Assembly (NCBI GenBank): GCA_049791475.1
Contig: JBAQZZ010000133.1
Span: forward strand, 6,128-70,127
Length of the DNA stretch: 64,000 nt
Source of the DNA: CAXBID01 sp049791475
Lineage (GTDB): Bacteria > Bacteroidota > Bacteroidia > Flavobacteriales > Flavobacteriaceae
Direction of reading: 5' to 3'
The notes beneath the pieces are model-generated. The model was not told where the DNA came from. It worked only from the letters and a program-made list of their open reading frames with translations, and did not search any database. A program made the translations under genes and the position numbers. This document shows positions 16,955 through 26,032 of this stretch, piece after piece. Numbering within the stretch: position 1 is the stretch's first letter; each line of letters opens with the position of its first letter.

Positions 16955-17803
16955 TTGGATTTTTACATTATCATTCCTGCACACAACGAAGAATCTTCTA
17001 TCGGACTTACTTTAGATTCTTTGGCAAATCAAACGCTTCTGCCAAAAAAGCTCATAATTGTTAATGATAATTCAACTGATAAAACTCAAGATATTGTTGA
17101 AGCTTACGCTGAAAAACATCGGTTTATATCTTTAATAAATTCAAAATCTTCAAATCAACATTTACCAGGTTCAAAAATAATTAATGCGTTTTATAAAGGT
17201 TTTGAAGCATTAGATGAAAACTTTGATGTGATTTGTAAATTTGATGCCGATTTAATTTTTCCGGATAACTATTTAGAGCAAATCGCTTTTCATTTCAACC
17301 AAAACAACAAACTGGGAATGGTTTCGGGGTTTTGTTACATAGAAAAAAATGGTAATTGGATTCTTGAAAACCTAACTCGAAAAGATCACATTCGTGGTGC
17401 GCTAAAAGCCTACAAAAAAGATTGTTTCTTACAGATTGGGAAACTAAAACGGTCTATGGGTTGGGATACCGTTGATGAATTACTGGCTAAATTTTATGGA
17501 TGGGACATTTTAACTGATGAATCACTTCATGTAAAACACCTAAAACCAACTGGAATAAGTTACAACAAAGCCTCAAAATATTTGCAAGGTGAAGCTATGT
17601 ACAAAATGCGTTATGGTTTTGTAATCACTTTTATTTCAGCATTAAAATTGGCTTATAAAAAGCGAAGTGTTTCTTTATTTAAAGATTATATAGCTGGTTA
17701 TTTTAAAGCAAAAAAAAGTAATATAGCCTTTTTAGTTTCCAAAAAAGAAGGCGAATTTATTAGAGATTTACGTTGGAAAGGGATGTTTGAAAAATTTAAA
17801 TAA
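16955..17803 (+). CDS. Glycosyltransferase family 2 protein
   Basis: A 282-residue GT-A glycosyltransferase. The N-terminal IIIPAHNEESSIGLTLDSLA (about residues 5-24) and LIIVNDNSTDKTQDI form the nucleotide-sugar site, and DVICKFDADLIFP near 89-101 holds the DxD metal motif. A C-terminal region after about residue 200 is basic with an aromatic patch, perhaps membrane-associated. The start codon is TTG at 16955: a TGA lies in frame 21 bases upstream and no ATG gives the full first strand. Donor and acceptor are unknown; position among KAS III and methyltransferase genes suggests a lipid or surface acceptor. Confidence 0.88.
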   Translation: MDFYIIIPAHNEESSIGLTLDSLANQTLLPKKLIIVNDNSTDKTQDIVEAYAEKHRFISLINSKSSNQHLPGSKIINAFYKGFEALDENFDVICKFDADLIFPDNYLEQIAFHFNQNNKLGMVSGFCYIEKNGNWILENLTRKDHIRGALKAYKKDCFLQIGKLKRSMGWDTVDELLAKFYGWDILTDESLHVKHLKPTGISYNKASKYLQGEAMYKMRYGFVITFISALKLAYKKRSVSLFKDYIAGYFKAKKSNIAFLVSKKEGEFIRDLRWKGMFEKFK

Positions 17804-17837
17804 CAAATTTGTTATACAAAAGCTAAAACCTAATTAT

Positions 17838-18623
17838 ATGGGAATTAAATATAACAAAATAGGCGTAGACTACAATCTGACTAGAAAAGCCGACACGTTT
17901 CTGACAGAACAGTTATTTAATCATTTAGAGCCAAACAAAAAAGGAAAATATTTAGACATTGGATGTGGAACTGGAAATTATACTATTGAGCTTAATAAAA
18001 AAGGCATACCATTTATTGGGATTGATCCTTCCAAAAAAATGTTAGAAAAAGCTAAACTTAAAAATAAAAAAATTGAATGGAAAATAGGTTCAGCTGAAAA
18101 CACAGGATTACCAAATAATTTTGTTGATGGCATTATTGGTTTTTTGACAATTCATCATTGGAGTAATTTGAAAAATGGGTTTTTTGAACTTAACAGAATA
18201 TTAAAACCAAATGGTAAAATTGTGATTTTCACATCTTCACCTAAACAAATGAAAGGCTACTGGCTTAACCATTACTTTCCAAAAATGTTATCAGATTCAA
18301 TAACACAAATGCCATCATTAAATAGCGTTAAAACCGCTTTTAAAGATGGTGGATTCAAAGTTTTAAAGACAGACAAGTATTTTATAAAACCTGATTTACA
18401 AGACAAGTTTTTATATTGTGGAAAACAAAAACCTGATTTGTATTTTGATGAAAATATCAGACATGGAATTTCTTCGTTTTCGTCATTGGCAAATAAAAAA
18501 GAAGTTGAAAAAGGATTATTCGAATTAAAAAAGGATTTTGATAGCGGAAAAATTACTGAAATTATCAAGTCGTATGAAAATGATTCTGGTGATTATTTAT
18601 ACCTTATTGGTGAAAAGTTATAA
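17838..18623 (+). CDS. Class I SAM-dependent methyltransferase
   Basis: A 261-residue methyltransferase with a full motif I, YLDIGCGTGNYTIEL (about 40-54), acidic residue of motif II in FIGIDPSKKML, motif IV GIIGFLTIHHW and post-motif GKIVIFTSSPKQM. The C-terminal cap contains DKFLYCGKQKPDLYF, typical of small-molecule or lipid methyltransferases. An in-frame ATG at 17787 lies within the glycosyltransferase gene. I chose 17838 (MGIKYNKIGVDYN), since that is where similarity to the family should begin and it gives a 34-base spacer. It closes the row begun at 15348 and is convergent with the nuclease gene. Confidence 0.85.
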   Translation: MGIKYNKIGVDYNLTRKADTFLTEQLFNHLEPNKKGKYLDIGCGTGNYTIELNKKGIPFIGIDPSKKMLEKAKLKNKKIEWKIGSAENTGLPNNFVDGIIGFLTIHHWSNLKNGFFELNRILKPNGKIVIFTSSPKQMKGYWLNHYFPKMLSDSITQMPSLNSVKTAFKDGGFKVLKTDKYFIKPDLQDKFLYCGKQKPDLYFDENIRHGISSFSSLANKKEVEKGLFELKKDFDSGKITEIIKSYENDSGDYLYLIGEKL

Positions 18624-18628
18624 AAAGA

Positions 18629-19438
18629 TCAATTAAAACTCCAATTTTTATAATTACTAGATGCTTCTAATTTATTTTCAATAGCATCATCTAACTCAGG
18701 AAAGAAATCTATTCCAGTTAATTTTTCAATAGAATCAACAGAAACTACAAATTCATATAACGGTTTATTAGAATTTTGATGAGGCATTAGAAAGCCAATC
18801 ATTTTTGTTTTTCCAGAATTGTTATCAATCAACACTTTATAAAATTGGTTTGGAATTGAAACTTCTTCATCACCAATAGTTTGCATCTCACCTTTTAAAA
18901 CACCTCCAGTTACTACAAAAACACCATCATATTTACTCGCCCAATAACGCGTTTTTTGTTCTAAACTGTTCCAAATACCAGCATTGAATTCGTGATTTTG
19001 TGGACTAATATTACTGGTTAAAAAGGTTTCATCATGCGCAGATTTACTATAATTCCTATCTCCAGCAGGACATAAATGTCCGCGATCATAACCAGAGTTT
19101 TTATAATTACGCCAGTGTGCAGCACCAGTTTTTACAGCTTTATCTATTTCGAAATATGGCCGTTTATAATTCGAGTTTGAAAGATGAGACTTCTTCAATT
19201 CGTAAGCTACCCATTCTGCTTGTTCGTGAGTTTCACTATAAGACAAAGAATAGCTTTCATGATGAATAATTCCGCCTGTTGTACTGGTTGGTAAAAAGTA
19301 TTCATTAGTGTTATTTTTAACCTCTTCACCTTCTAAAACAACATCAGCTTTTTCTTCTTCAGCTAAAAAATGTTCATATCCATAAACTCCTAAAACAATT
19401 AGGATTACGATAACAGAATATAGTTTGCGTTTATTCAA
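18629..19438 (-). CDS. DNA/RNA non-specific endonuclease (beta-beta-alpha metal nuclease)
   Basis: A 269-residue nuclease of the NUC1/Serratia type. The DRGH motif is at 118-121 in GYDRGHLCPAGDR, with His121 the general base. The metal-binding Asn lies in TSNISPQNHEFNAGIWNSLE around 142-161. A single hydrophobic segment at about 6-22 acts as membrane anchor or signal, followed by a 30-residue acidic spacer, so the enzyme works outside the cytoplasm. It starts directly after the stop of the PafA-type phosphatase gene with no spacer, indicating one transcript. Together they could degrade external nucleic acids and release phosphate. Confidence 0.9.
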   Translation of the reverse strand: MNKRKLYSVIVILIVLGVYGYEHFLAEEEKADVVLEGEEVKNNTNEYFLPTSTTGGIIHHESYSLSYSETHEQAEWVAYELKKSHLSNSNYKRPYFEIDKAVKTGAAHWRNYKNSGYDRGHLCPAGDRNYSKSAHDETFLTSNISPQNHEFNAGIWNSLEQKTRYWASKYDGVFVVTGGVLKGEMQTIGDEEVSIPNQFYKVLIDNNSGKTKMIGFLMPHQNSNKPLYEFVVSVDSIEKLTGIDFFPELDDAIENKLEASSNYKNWSFN

Positions 19439-21097
19439 TTAATCGAAAACAAATTCTAAAGGTTGACCTATAGCCGCATTAGGGAAACTAATACCTAAAA
19501 GTGCAGATATGGTTGGAGCTATATCTGTGATTTCAGTTTTTTTGTAAGTCTGCCCATGTTTAATTCCTTTTCCAAAAAATAGTAAAGGCACGTGTGTATC
19601 GTAATTTAAACCGCTTCCATGAGTAGAACCTGTTTTATGATAAGAAATATATGCGGGATCGTCTACTAAAATAACATCTCCTGAGCGTTTTTGATTATAA
19701 CCTTTTTGCAATAATGCTTCAATACCCTCCGTAAAATCTACAGAAGCCATTGTTATTGCTGTGTAAGCTTTAGAAATATGTGGATAAGAAATTTGTTCAT
19801 TTACAATAGCTTCTTGAACATCATCTAAATCTAAATCTAGTTCTTTTAATTTTTCTCTATTTATAAAAATTTGATTGTTACTTATATTTTCAACAATATC
19901 AACAGTACCAAAAGTGGCATTTAAAAATTTATGAAATTGTTCTTTCCTATCATTATTATTTAAATATCCTGATGGAATTTTTAATGATTGCAAATATGCT
20001 GGAACATCTACAGCACCATGATCTGCGGTTAAAAACAAAGTATATTCTCCAACGCCAACTTCAATATCCAAAGCTTCGAAAAAACGTTTTAATTCTTTAT
20101 CTAAACGAATGTACGTGTCTTCAATTTCTTTAGAATTTACACCAAAATTATGCCCTACATAATCGGTGCTTGAAAAACTAACGGTTAAAACATCGGTAAT
20201 ATTATCTTTCCCAAGTTGTTCGGCCTTGAGAGCTTCAATAGCAAAATCTGCTATAATACTATTTCCGTATGGTGTTCCTTTTAAAATATCAAAACCTCCG
20301 TTTTTTTTAGATAACTTTTTTAAGTCATAAGGAAATGTTGCTGTTTCTTTTCCTTGAAAACCTCCTTCAAAATCATTTAAATCTTCTCCACTTTCAGTAT
20401 ATGTTGAAATATCATATAAGGTATTCCACTCTTTTAAATATTTTTCGATAGCTCTTGAAGCATTAAAGTCATTTACCCATTTTGGTAACGTCTCCATGTA
20501 ATAGTTGGTGGTGATAAAATTTCCTTCATCTTTACCTCTAAACCAATATGCTGCATTTGCAGAATGACCTGCTGGTAAAATAGCACCTCTATCTTTTATA
20601 GAAATACCAATAGTTTTACCTTTTAATTGTGTAAATAATCTGTTTTCGTCAGCAAATGTCGTTGTTAACATTCTACGAGGAGACATCAATTCTAAATCGG
20701 AATCCGAACCAACAGCCAAAACAGTTTTATCTTCAGCACAATAAACACTGCTTTTCTCTTCTTTGTCATACCAATTATTACCTATTATACCATGATATTT
20801 TGGAGTCGTGCCTGTATAAATTGACGCATGCCCGGGACCTGTGTAGGTTGGCACGTAATTATAGTGGTTGTTTTTACAATTGTATCCTTCTTCCATTAAT
20901 CGTTTAAAACCACCCTCGCCATATTTATCAAAAAACCGAGTTAAATAGTCATAACGCATTTGATCTACTACTATGCCGACAACTAATTTGGGTTTTTCAG
21001 TATCCATTTTATTCTGAGTTAATGGAATTTCGTTTTGTGCTTTACTAGAAAAACAGAAAAACATTAGTAATACAAAAAGCATTGATTTTTTCATCAT
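19439..21097 (-). CDS. pafA: PafA-type alkaline phosphatase
   Basis: A 552-residue secreted phosphomonoesterase of the alkaline phosphatase superfamily. The signal peptide covers about residues 1-20. Family landmarks are VVDQMRYDYL at 43-52 (metal ligand Asp), the nucleophile Thr region VPTYTGPGHASIYTG at 82-96, GNNWYD near 105-110, and SIKDRGAILPAG near 164-175, which carries the Lys and Arg that contact phosphate in PafA enzymes. TADHGAVDVP supplies further metal ligands. PafA is known as a phosphate-insensitive phosphatase. A TATTTTTG -7 box lies at 21115-21122. It is co-transcribed with the nuclease at 18629. Confidence 0.9.
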   Translation of the reverse strand: MMKKSMLFVLLMFFCFSSKAQNEIPLTQNKMDTEKPKLVVGIVVDQMRYDYLTRFFDKYGEGGFKRLMEEGYNCKNNHYNYVPTYTGPGHASIYTGTTPKYHGIIGNNWYDKEEKSSVYCAEDKTVLAVGSDSDLELMSPRRMLTTTFADENRLFTQLKGKTIGISIKDRGAILPAGHSANAAYWFRGKDEGNFITTNYYMETLPKWVNDFNASRAIEKYLKEWNTLYDISTYTESGEDLNDFEGGFQGKETATFPYDLKKLSKKNGGFDILKGTPYGNSIIADFAIEALKAEQLGKDNITDVLTVSFSSTDYVGHNFGVNSKEIEDTYIRLDKELKRFFEALDIEVGVGEYTLFLTADHGAVDVPAYLQSLKIPSGYLNNNDRKEQFHKFLNATFGTVDIVENISNNQIFINREKLKELDLDLDDVQEAIVNEQISYPHISKAYTAITMASVDFTEGIEALLQKGYNQKRSGDVILVDDPAYISYHKTGSTHGSGLNYDTHVPLLFFGKGIKHGQTYKKTEITDIAPTISALLGISFPNAAIGQPLEFVFD

Positions 21098-21114
21098 GGT
21101 ATAAATATCTACTT

Positions 21115-21122
21115 CAAAAATA
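21115..21122 (-). promoter_or_regulatory. -7 promoter box for pafA-nuclease
   Basis: TATTTTTG on the minus strand, 17 bases before the pafA ATG, fits TAnnTTTG. Confidence 0.5.
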
Positions 21123-21222
21123 CTAATTTTTAAACATCATAATTTAAAATTAAGGTTAAATTGGAATAACTTTTTTTTACTTTAGCGTTATTAAATCTTT
21201 ATAAGAAAATAGATAACCGTAA

Positions 21223-21960
21223 ATGACTTACCTAAATAATATAGGCACTTATTTTTTAATGATTGCTGAAATGTTTCGTAAACCCACCAAATGGAATGTT
21301 ATGAAACAACTTATTTTAAAAGATATAGATGATTTAATTATTGGATCTTTAGGTATTATTGCGTTTATTTCATTCTTTGTTGGTGGTGTAATTACTATTC
21401 AAACTGCTTTAAATATTGATAATCCATTAATTCCAAAATATTTAGTTGGTTTTGCCACCAGGCAGTCTGTAATATTAGAATTTGCACCTACCTTTACATC
21501 CATTATTATGGCTGGTAAAGTAGGGTCTTTTATTACTTCAAGTATAGGAACTATGCGTGTTACAGAACAAATTGATGCGCTGGAAGTTATGGGTATAAAT
21601 TCCTTAAACTATTTAGTTTTTCCAAAAACTATGGCATTAATGTTATATCCGTTTGCTATTGCAATTGGTATGTTTTTAGGGATTTTAGGTGGTATGGCAG
21701 CTAGCGTTTTTGGAGGCTATTCAACCTTGGCAGATTATATTACAGGGATTCAAACAGATTTTGAAGTATTTCATGTTATTTATGCTTTTATTAAAACGTT
21801 TATATTCGCATTGGCGTTGGCAACAATTCCATCTTTTCATGGCTATTACATGAAAGGCGGTGCACTAGAAGTTGGTAAAGCAAGTACAACTGCTTTTGTA
21901 TGGACATCCGTAGTTATTATTCTGCTAAATTATATATTAACCGATATGATGTTAGGCTAA
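21223..21960 (+). CDS. MlaE-family ABC transporter permease
   Basis: A 245-residue inner-membrane permease of the MlaE/YrbE family, part of a transporter that moves phospholipids between the inner and outer membrane. About five hydrophobic segments are visible. The family's cytosolic coupling helix and central region appear as GKVGSFITSSIGTMRVTEQIDALEVMGIN around 105-133, where the EQIDALE stretch is the signature. The stop codon overlaps the ATG of the ATPase gene (TAATG), so translation is coupled. The substrate-binding MCE protein (MlaD) and other parts are not in the window. Confidence 0.93.
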   Translation: MTYLNNIGTYFLMIAEMFRKPTKWNVMKQLILKDIDDLIIGSLGIIAFISFFVGGVITIQTALNIDNPLIPKYLVGFATRQSVILEFAPTFTSIIMAGKVGSFITSSIGTMRVTEQIDALEVMGINSLNYLVFPKTMALMLYPFAIAIGMFLGILGGMAASVFGGYSTLADYITGIQTDFEVFHVIYAFIKTFIFALALATIPSFHGYYMKGGALEVGKASTTAFVWTSVVIILLNYILTDMMLG

Positions 21961-22727
21961 TGATAGAAGTTGAAAATTTACATAAATCGTTTGGTGAAGC
22001 TCATGTTTTAAAGGGTATTACTACCACTTTTGAAAAAGGAAAAACGAATCTTATTATTGGGCAAAGTGGTTCTGGTAAAACAGTATTTTTAAAATGTTTA
22101 TTGGGTTTATTTGATTATGAAGAAGGTTCCATTTCGTATGAAGGCAAAATATTTTCGCAATTAACTGAAGATGATAAACGAAATTTACGAGCCGAAATAG
22201 GTATGGTATTTCAAGGAAGTGCCTTATTTGATTCCATGACTATAGAACAAAACGTGATGTTTCCACTTCAAATGTTTACTAAAATGAGTAAAAGCGAAAT
22301 GCAAGATCGCGCTGATTTTGTTTTAAAACGTGTAAACCTTGAAGATGCGCATAAAAAAATGCCAAGTGAAGCCTCTGGTGGTATGCAAAAGCGTGTTGCC
22401 ATAGCAAGAGCTATTGTAAATAAACCTAAATATTTATTTTGTGACGAACCCAATTCTGGTTTAGACCCTAAAACAGCCATTGTTATTGATAATCTAATTC
22501 AAGAAATTACAGATGAGTATCAAATAACCACAGTAATTAATTCTCATGATATGAATTCTGTTATGGAAATTGGTGAAAAAATTGTGTTTTTAAAAGATGG
22601 CTTGAAAGCTTGGGAAGGCTCTAGAGAAACCATTTTTAAAACAGATAATGAGGTCGTTACAGACTTTGTATACTCCTCTGAACTCATGAAAAAAGTGCGT
22701 AAAATGTATTTGGAGGAAAATAGTTAA
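21960..22727 (+). CDS. MlaF-like ABC transporter ATP-binding protein
   Basis: A 255-residue ATPase pairing with the MlaE-like permease. Walker A is GQSGSGKT near 36-43, the Q-loop is VFQGSALFDSM near 83-93, the signature is ASGGMQKRVAIARA near 138-151, and Walker B is YLFCDEPNSGLDP near 158-170. MlaF-type ATPases have this ASGGM variant. The true start is the ATG at 21960, which overlaps the permease stop; an upstream in-frame codon at 21900 lies within the permease gene. The gene overlaps the convergent DUF389 gene by four bases. Confidence 0.93.
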   Translation: MIEVENLHKSFGEAHVLKGITTTFEKGKTNLIIGQSGSGKTVFLKCLLGLFDYEEGSISYEGKIFSQLTEDDKRNLRAEIGMVFQGSALFDSMTIEQNVMFPLQMFTKMSKSEMQDRADFVLKRVNLEDAHKKMPSEASGGMQKRVAIARAIVNKPKYLFCDEPNSGLDPKTAIVIDNLIQEITDEYQITTVINSHDMNSVMEIGEKIVFLKDGLKAWEGSRETIFKTDNEVVTDFVYSSELMKKVRKMYLEENS

Positions 22728-24193
22728 TTAACCCTTCTAACAACCAAAGTATCTAAATTTAGCTTAATTTTTAACCACTTCTCTAACTTTTCTTTATCCT
22801 TTTTTCTAACATCTTCTTTCGCTAAAGAATCGACCCATTTTATTGAAAAAACAGAAAGCGTATCCATTTTACTAAAATTAGAATTGATAACCTTAGCATA
22901 AGAAAACTGCTCGATAGTTTCGTAATTAATTTTTACTTCTTTTAAAAGTTCATCTAATGGGATATAATTTTTTTCAAATTTTGATAGGCGTAGCACTACA
23001 CTTTCCAAATAAGCAATTTTTTGGGTTTGTGATAATAAATCTAAAGAATCGCGAGTTCGAAGCTCTTCCATGTATTTAAAATTATCTAAATTTTTAGATC
23101 TATTTTGATTTACAACTAGTTTAACATCAGATAGCGCTCTATAATCGCGCATTCTACTTTGCAATAGCGTTATAGTTTCATCAGATATTTCATCATCTAA
23201 TCCGAAAGTACTTAATTCAATAGCAGATTGACCTTTATCAGAATATTTAAAAACTGCATTGTTTTTTAAGTAATCAAAATGAGGTAACGTATTAAGCTCA
23301 TTAGCTACAAAAGCACCAGCATCTCTTTTAAAATTACTTTCTTTTAAAACATTTACAAAAGTCCAAATAGCAGGAATCATAACAACTATAGCCAACAATG
23401 TAGCCATTCTTGAAATGAATAGTCTTTTTTTAGAATTTACATATTTAAGCATAGGGAAACGTAAAATCTTCAATACAATAAAAGTTGCCAAAGCAATAAA
23501 TATGGTATTGATAGTAAACAAATACATGGCACCACCAAAATAAACCCAATTTCCTTTAGCTAAGCCATAACCCGCAGTACAAAGCGGTGGCATTAATGCA
23601 GTAGCAATAGCAACACCAAAAATTACTGAGGCTATAGTTCCCTTTTTTGTTCGTGCAATTATTAAAGCTAAACCACCAAAAAAGGCAATTAAAACATCCC
23701 GAATATCGGGTTGTACTCTTCCTAAAAGTTCTGAAGTATCTTCACTTAAAGGAAATAACCAAAAGAATAAAAATGCGGTTAATAAACTTAATACAATCAT
23801 AGTTGCTAAGTTTATTAATGAGCGTTTTAGCGTATCAATATCGTTAATAGCCAAAGAAAGTCCAACACCCAATATTGGTCCCATTAAGGGTGAAATTAAC
23901 ATGGCACCGATAACGACCGCTGTTGAGTTTGCATTTAACCCAATTGAAGCTACGAAAACCGAAAAAACTAAAATCCATGCCGTTGCGCCTTTAAAAGGAA
24001 TATCACCTTTTATGGCTAGTATTGTGGCATCTCTATCGGTGTCTTCTCGAAAATCTAATAATTCACTGAAAAAAGTTTTTACACTTTTAAATAAGCCTTT
24101 AACATCCTTTTTAACAGCCTCTTTAGATTGTTCAACAGTTTGCTCATTTTTAATTTCCTCTTCAGAAAAATTGAATTTACTCTCTTCGCTCAT
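22724..24193 (-). CDS. DUF389 domain-containing membrane protein
   Basis: A 489-residue protein. After a charged N-terminal tail (about 1-70) come six or more hydrophobic segments from about 70 to 280 with the DUF389 signature TAVVIGAMLISPLMGPILGVGLSLA (about 90-114, conserved prolines and glycines) and LMPPLCTAGYGLAKGN near 203-218. A long C-terminal soluble part with coiled-coil-like charge pattern follows. The family is of unknown function. The gene starts two bases after the guanylyltransferase stop in the order SprT-like, guanylyltransferase, DUF389, so it is probably on that transcript. Confidence 0.85.
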   Translation of the reverse strand: MSEESKFNFSEEEIKNEQTVEQSKEAVKKDVKGLFKSVKTFFSELLDFREDTDRDATILAIKGDIPFKGATAWILVFSVFVASIGLNANSTAVVIGAMLISPLMGPILGVGLSLAINDIDTLKRSLINLATMIVLSLLTAFLFFWLFPLSEDTSELLGRVQPDIRDVLIAFFGGLALIIARTKKGTIASVIFGVAIATALMPPLCTAGYGLAKGNWVYFGGAMYLFTINTIFIALATFIVLKILRFPMLKYVNSKKRLFISRMATLLAIVVMIPAIWTFVNVLKESNFKRDAGAFVANELNTLPHFDYLKNNAVFKYSDKGQSAIELSTFGLDDEISDETITLLQSRMRDYRALSDVKLVVNQNRSKNLDNFKYMEELRTRDSLDLLSQTQKIAYLESVVLRLSKFEKNYIPLDELLKEVKINYETIEQFSYAKVINSNFSKMDTLSVFSIKWVDSLAKEDVRKKDKEKLEKWLKIKLNLDTLVVRRVN

Positions 24194-24195
24194 GT

Positions 24196-25275
24196 TTAAC
24201 CATATTGTTCTCCAAACTTATCTTTTACTTGTTGGAGTGTTTTCTTGATATCTTGCTCTTTTGTTTTAGGAAAGATAAGTAAAACTTCATCTTTATCAAC
24301 AATTATATAATCTTTCAAACCATCAACAACAACAATTTTATCGTTTTTAGTTCTAATCATATTCCCCGAGGCATCTTCAGCTAAAGTTCTAGAATTTACA
24401 ACCGCGTTTCCATCTTTATCTTTATCTAATTTATCATACAAACTGCCCCAAGTACCAAGGTCGTTCCAATCAAATTCCGCAGCAATAACAGATACATTTT
24501 CAGACTTTTCCATAATAGCATAATCCACAGAAATGTTTTCTGCTTTCGGATAATTTTCTTTTATAAAATCACTTTCTTTATCAGTATTATATGAAGATAT
24601 TCCTGCTTTAAAAAGATTATATAATTTAGGTTGATTATTTTGAAAAGTTTTAATAACGCTTTTAGCGCTCCACATAAAAATACCTGCATTCCATAAAAAA
24701 TTTCCTTGAGCTATAAATTCTTTAGCCGTTTCATAATCTGGTTTTTCTCTAAATTGATTCACAGATTTTATGGCTTCCGTGGTCGTATTATCAAACTCAA
24801 TATAACCATAACCCGTATTTGGAAATGTGGGCTGGATTCCTAATGTCATTAATGCGTCGTTGGTTTCACAGAAATCAAATGCTTGTTTAACATTTTTTGA
24901 AAACGTCCTTTCATCTTCAATCCAATGGTCGCTTGGTGCAACAATCATAAGTGCATCTGGATTCTCTTTCTGAATTTTTAACGATGCATACAAAATACAA
25001 GGTGCCGTATTTCTCATTGCAGGCTCTAAAACCACTTGCTTTTGAGTAACTTCTGGAAGCTGCTCTAAAACCAAATCGTTGTAGCGTTCATTGGTTAAAA
25101 TGTATATATTTTCTTTTGGAATTAAATCTGCCAGACGATGAAATGTTTTTTGGATTAAAGTGTCACCCGTTCCTAACATATCGTGAAATTGCTTCGGAAA
25201 ATCTTGTGTACTTACTGGCCAAAATCTAGAACCTACTCCTCCAGCCATCAAAATGGCATAATAATTCTTATTCAT
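24196..25275 (-). CDS. Mannose-1-phosphate guanylyltransferase
   Basis: A 359-residue nucleotidyltransferase making GDP-mannose from GTP and mannose-1-phosphate for surface glycans. The nucleotide-binding signature MAGGVGSRFWPVST is at about 10-23. APSDHWI near 114-120, GYIEF near 153-157, FREKPD near 172-177 and NAGIFMWS near 196-203 are further marks of this group. It lacks the C-terminal isomerase domain of bifunctional ManC, so it is the monofunctional type. It lies between SprT-like (4-base gap) and DUF389 (2-base gap) genes on one strand. Confidence 0.93.
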   Translation of the reverse strand: MNKNYYAILMAGGVGSRFWPVSTQDFPKQFHDMLGTGDTLIQKTFHRLADLIPKENIYILTNERYNDLVLEQLPEVTQKQVVLEPAMRNTAPCILYASLKIQKENPDALMIVAPSDHWIEDERTFSKNVKQAFDFCETNDALMTLGIQPTFPNTGYGYIEFDNTTTEAIKSVNQFREKPDYETAKEFIAQGNFLWNAGIFMWSAKSVIKTFQNNQPKLYNLFKAGISSYNTDKESDFIKENYPKAENISVDYAIMEKSENVSVIAAEFDWNDLGTWGSLYDKLDKDKDGNAVVNSRTLAEDASGNMIRTKNDKIVVVDGLKDYIIVDKDEVLLIFPKTKEQDIKKTLQQVKDKFGEQYG

Positions 25276-25279
25276 ATTT

Positions 25280-25876
25280 TTAATTTAATAATTCTACTTC
25301 TGCATTTGGATTAAATAAATACAATCTTCCTGTTTTTATTTCTTCACATTCAAAACGTTTTACACGTTTTTTTCCTCTTTTAAAAACCTTCCCATTGTAC
25401 AATTTAAAATCGCTACCCAAAGGTACTTCAAAAATGTATGTTTTACCGTTTGGTTCGTCAAATTGCTTTAAACTTAAGGCTAATTGCACATCTGTATCGC
25501 TGGATGCTTTTGGGTTTTTAAAATGTTTTGCTAAAAGTGGCAATACATCATTTGGGAAAATTTCTGGATTTAAAAAAGGCAACATTAAATGCTGAAATGT
25601 GTGTTTCCATTCTATTCCATGAGGCTTTATAAACTTACCATAGGTTTTATACGCCTCAAAATGAGCTATTTCATGTATAATTGTGATTAAAAAACGATAC
25701 TTATTTAAATTTGAATTAATAGTTATTTGATGTTTCCCATTTGGTAAACGCATATAATCTCCATGACGCGTTTTACGTTCTTTTTTGACTTTAACCGTTA
25801 AATTATCGTGTTTTAAAAGGTTTAAAACTTGAGACAAGGCCCTATCTGGTATATAATTTTGAAGTTTATTTTGCAT
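25280..25876 (-). CDS. SprT-like zinc metallopeptidase domain protein
   Basis: A 198-residue protein with the SprT-like domain. The zinc motif HEIAHFE is at 68-74 (His68, Glu69, His72), followed by HGIEWKHTFQHLMLP near 86-100 which supplies the third ligand region. The C-terminal part (about 130-198) has strands around KVFKRGKKRVKRFECEE and may bind nucleic acid, as SprT/Spartan relatives do, but this is inference. The codon before the chosen ATG is GTG and would add one residue. A TATTTTTG -7 box at 25882-25889 ends five bases before the ATG, so the leader would be very short or absent. Confidence 0.82.
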   Translation of the reverse strand: MQNKLQNYIPDRALSQVLNLLKHDNLTVKVKKERKTRHGDYMRLPNGKHQITINSNLNKYRFLITIIHEIAHFEAYKTYGKFIKPHGIEWKHTFQHLMLPFLNPEIFPNDVLPLLAKHFKNPKASSDTDVQLALSLKQFDEPNGKTYIFEVPLGSDFKLYNGKVFKRGKKRVKRFECEEIKTGRLYLFNPNAEVELLN

Positions 25877-25881
25877 CACTA

Positions 25882-25889
25882 CAAAAATA
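25882..25889 (-). promoter_or_regulatory. -7 promoter box, unusually close to sprT-like start
   Basis: TATTTTTG on the minus strand ends five bases before the ATG at 25876. If used, transcription would start at or near the start codon. Confidence 0.4.
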
Positions 25890-26032
25890 AAGGAATTATT
25901 GAAATTGCAGCTATTGACTTTGTCAGAAAAAAATATAACTTCGTGTAACGACGGATATCAGCAATAGAAACATAATCTATTATCTAGTAAAAACGGCAAC
26001 TAGCCAAACACGTTTAACGAAAGCACAAAAAT

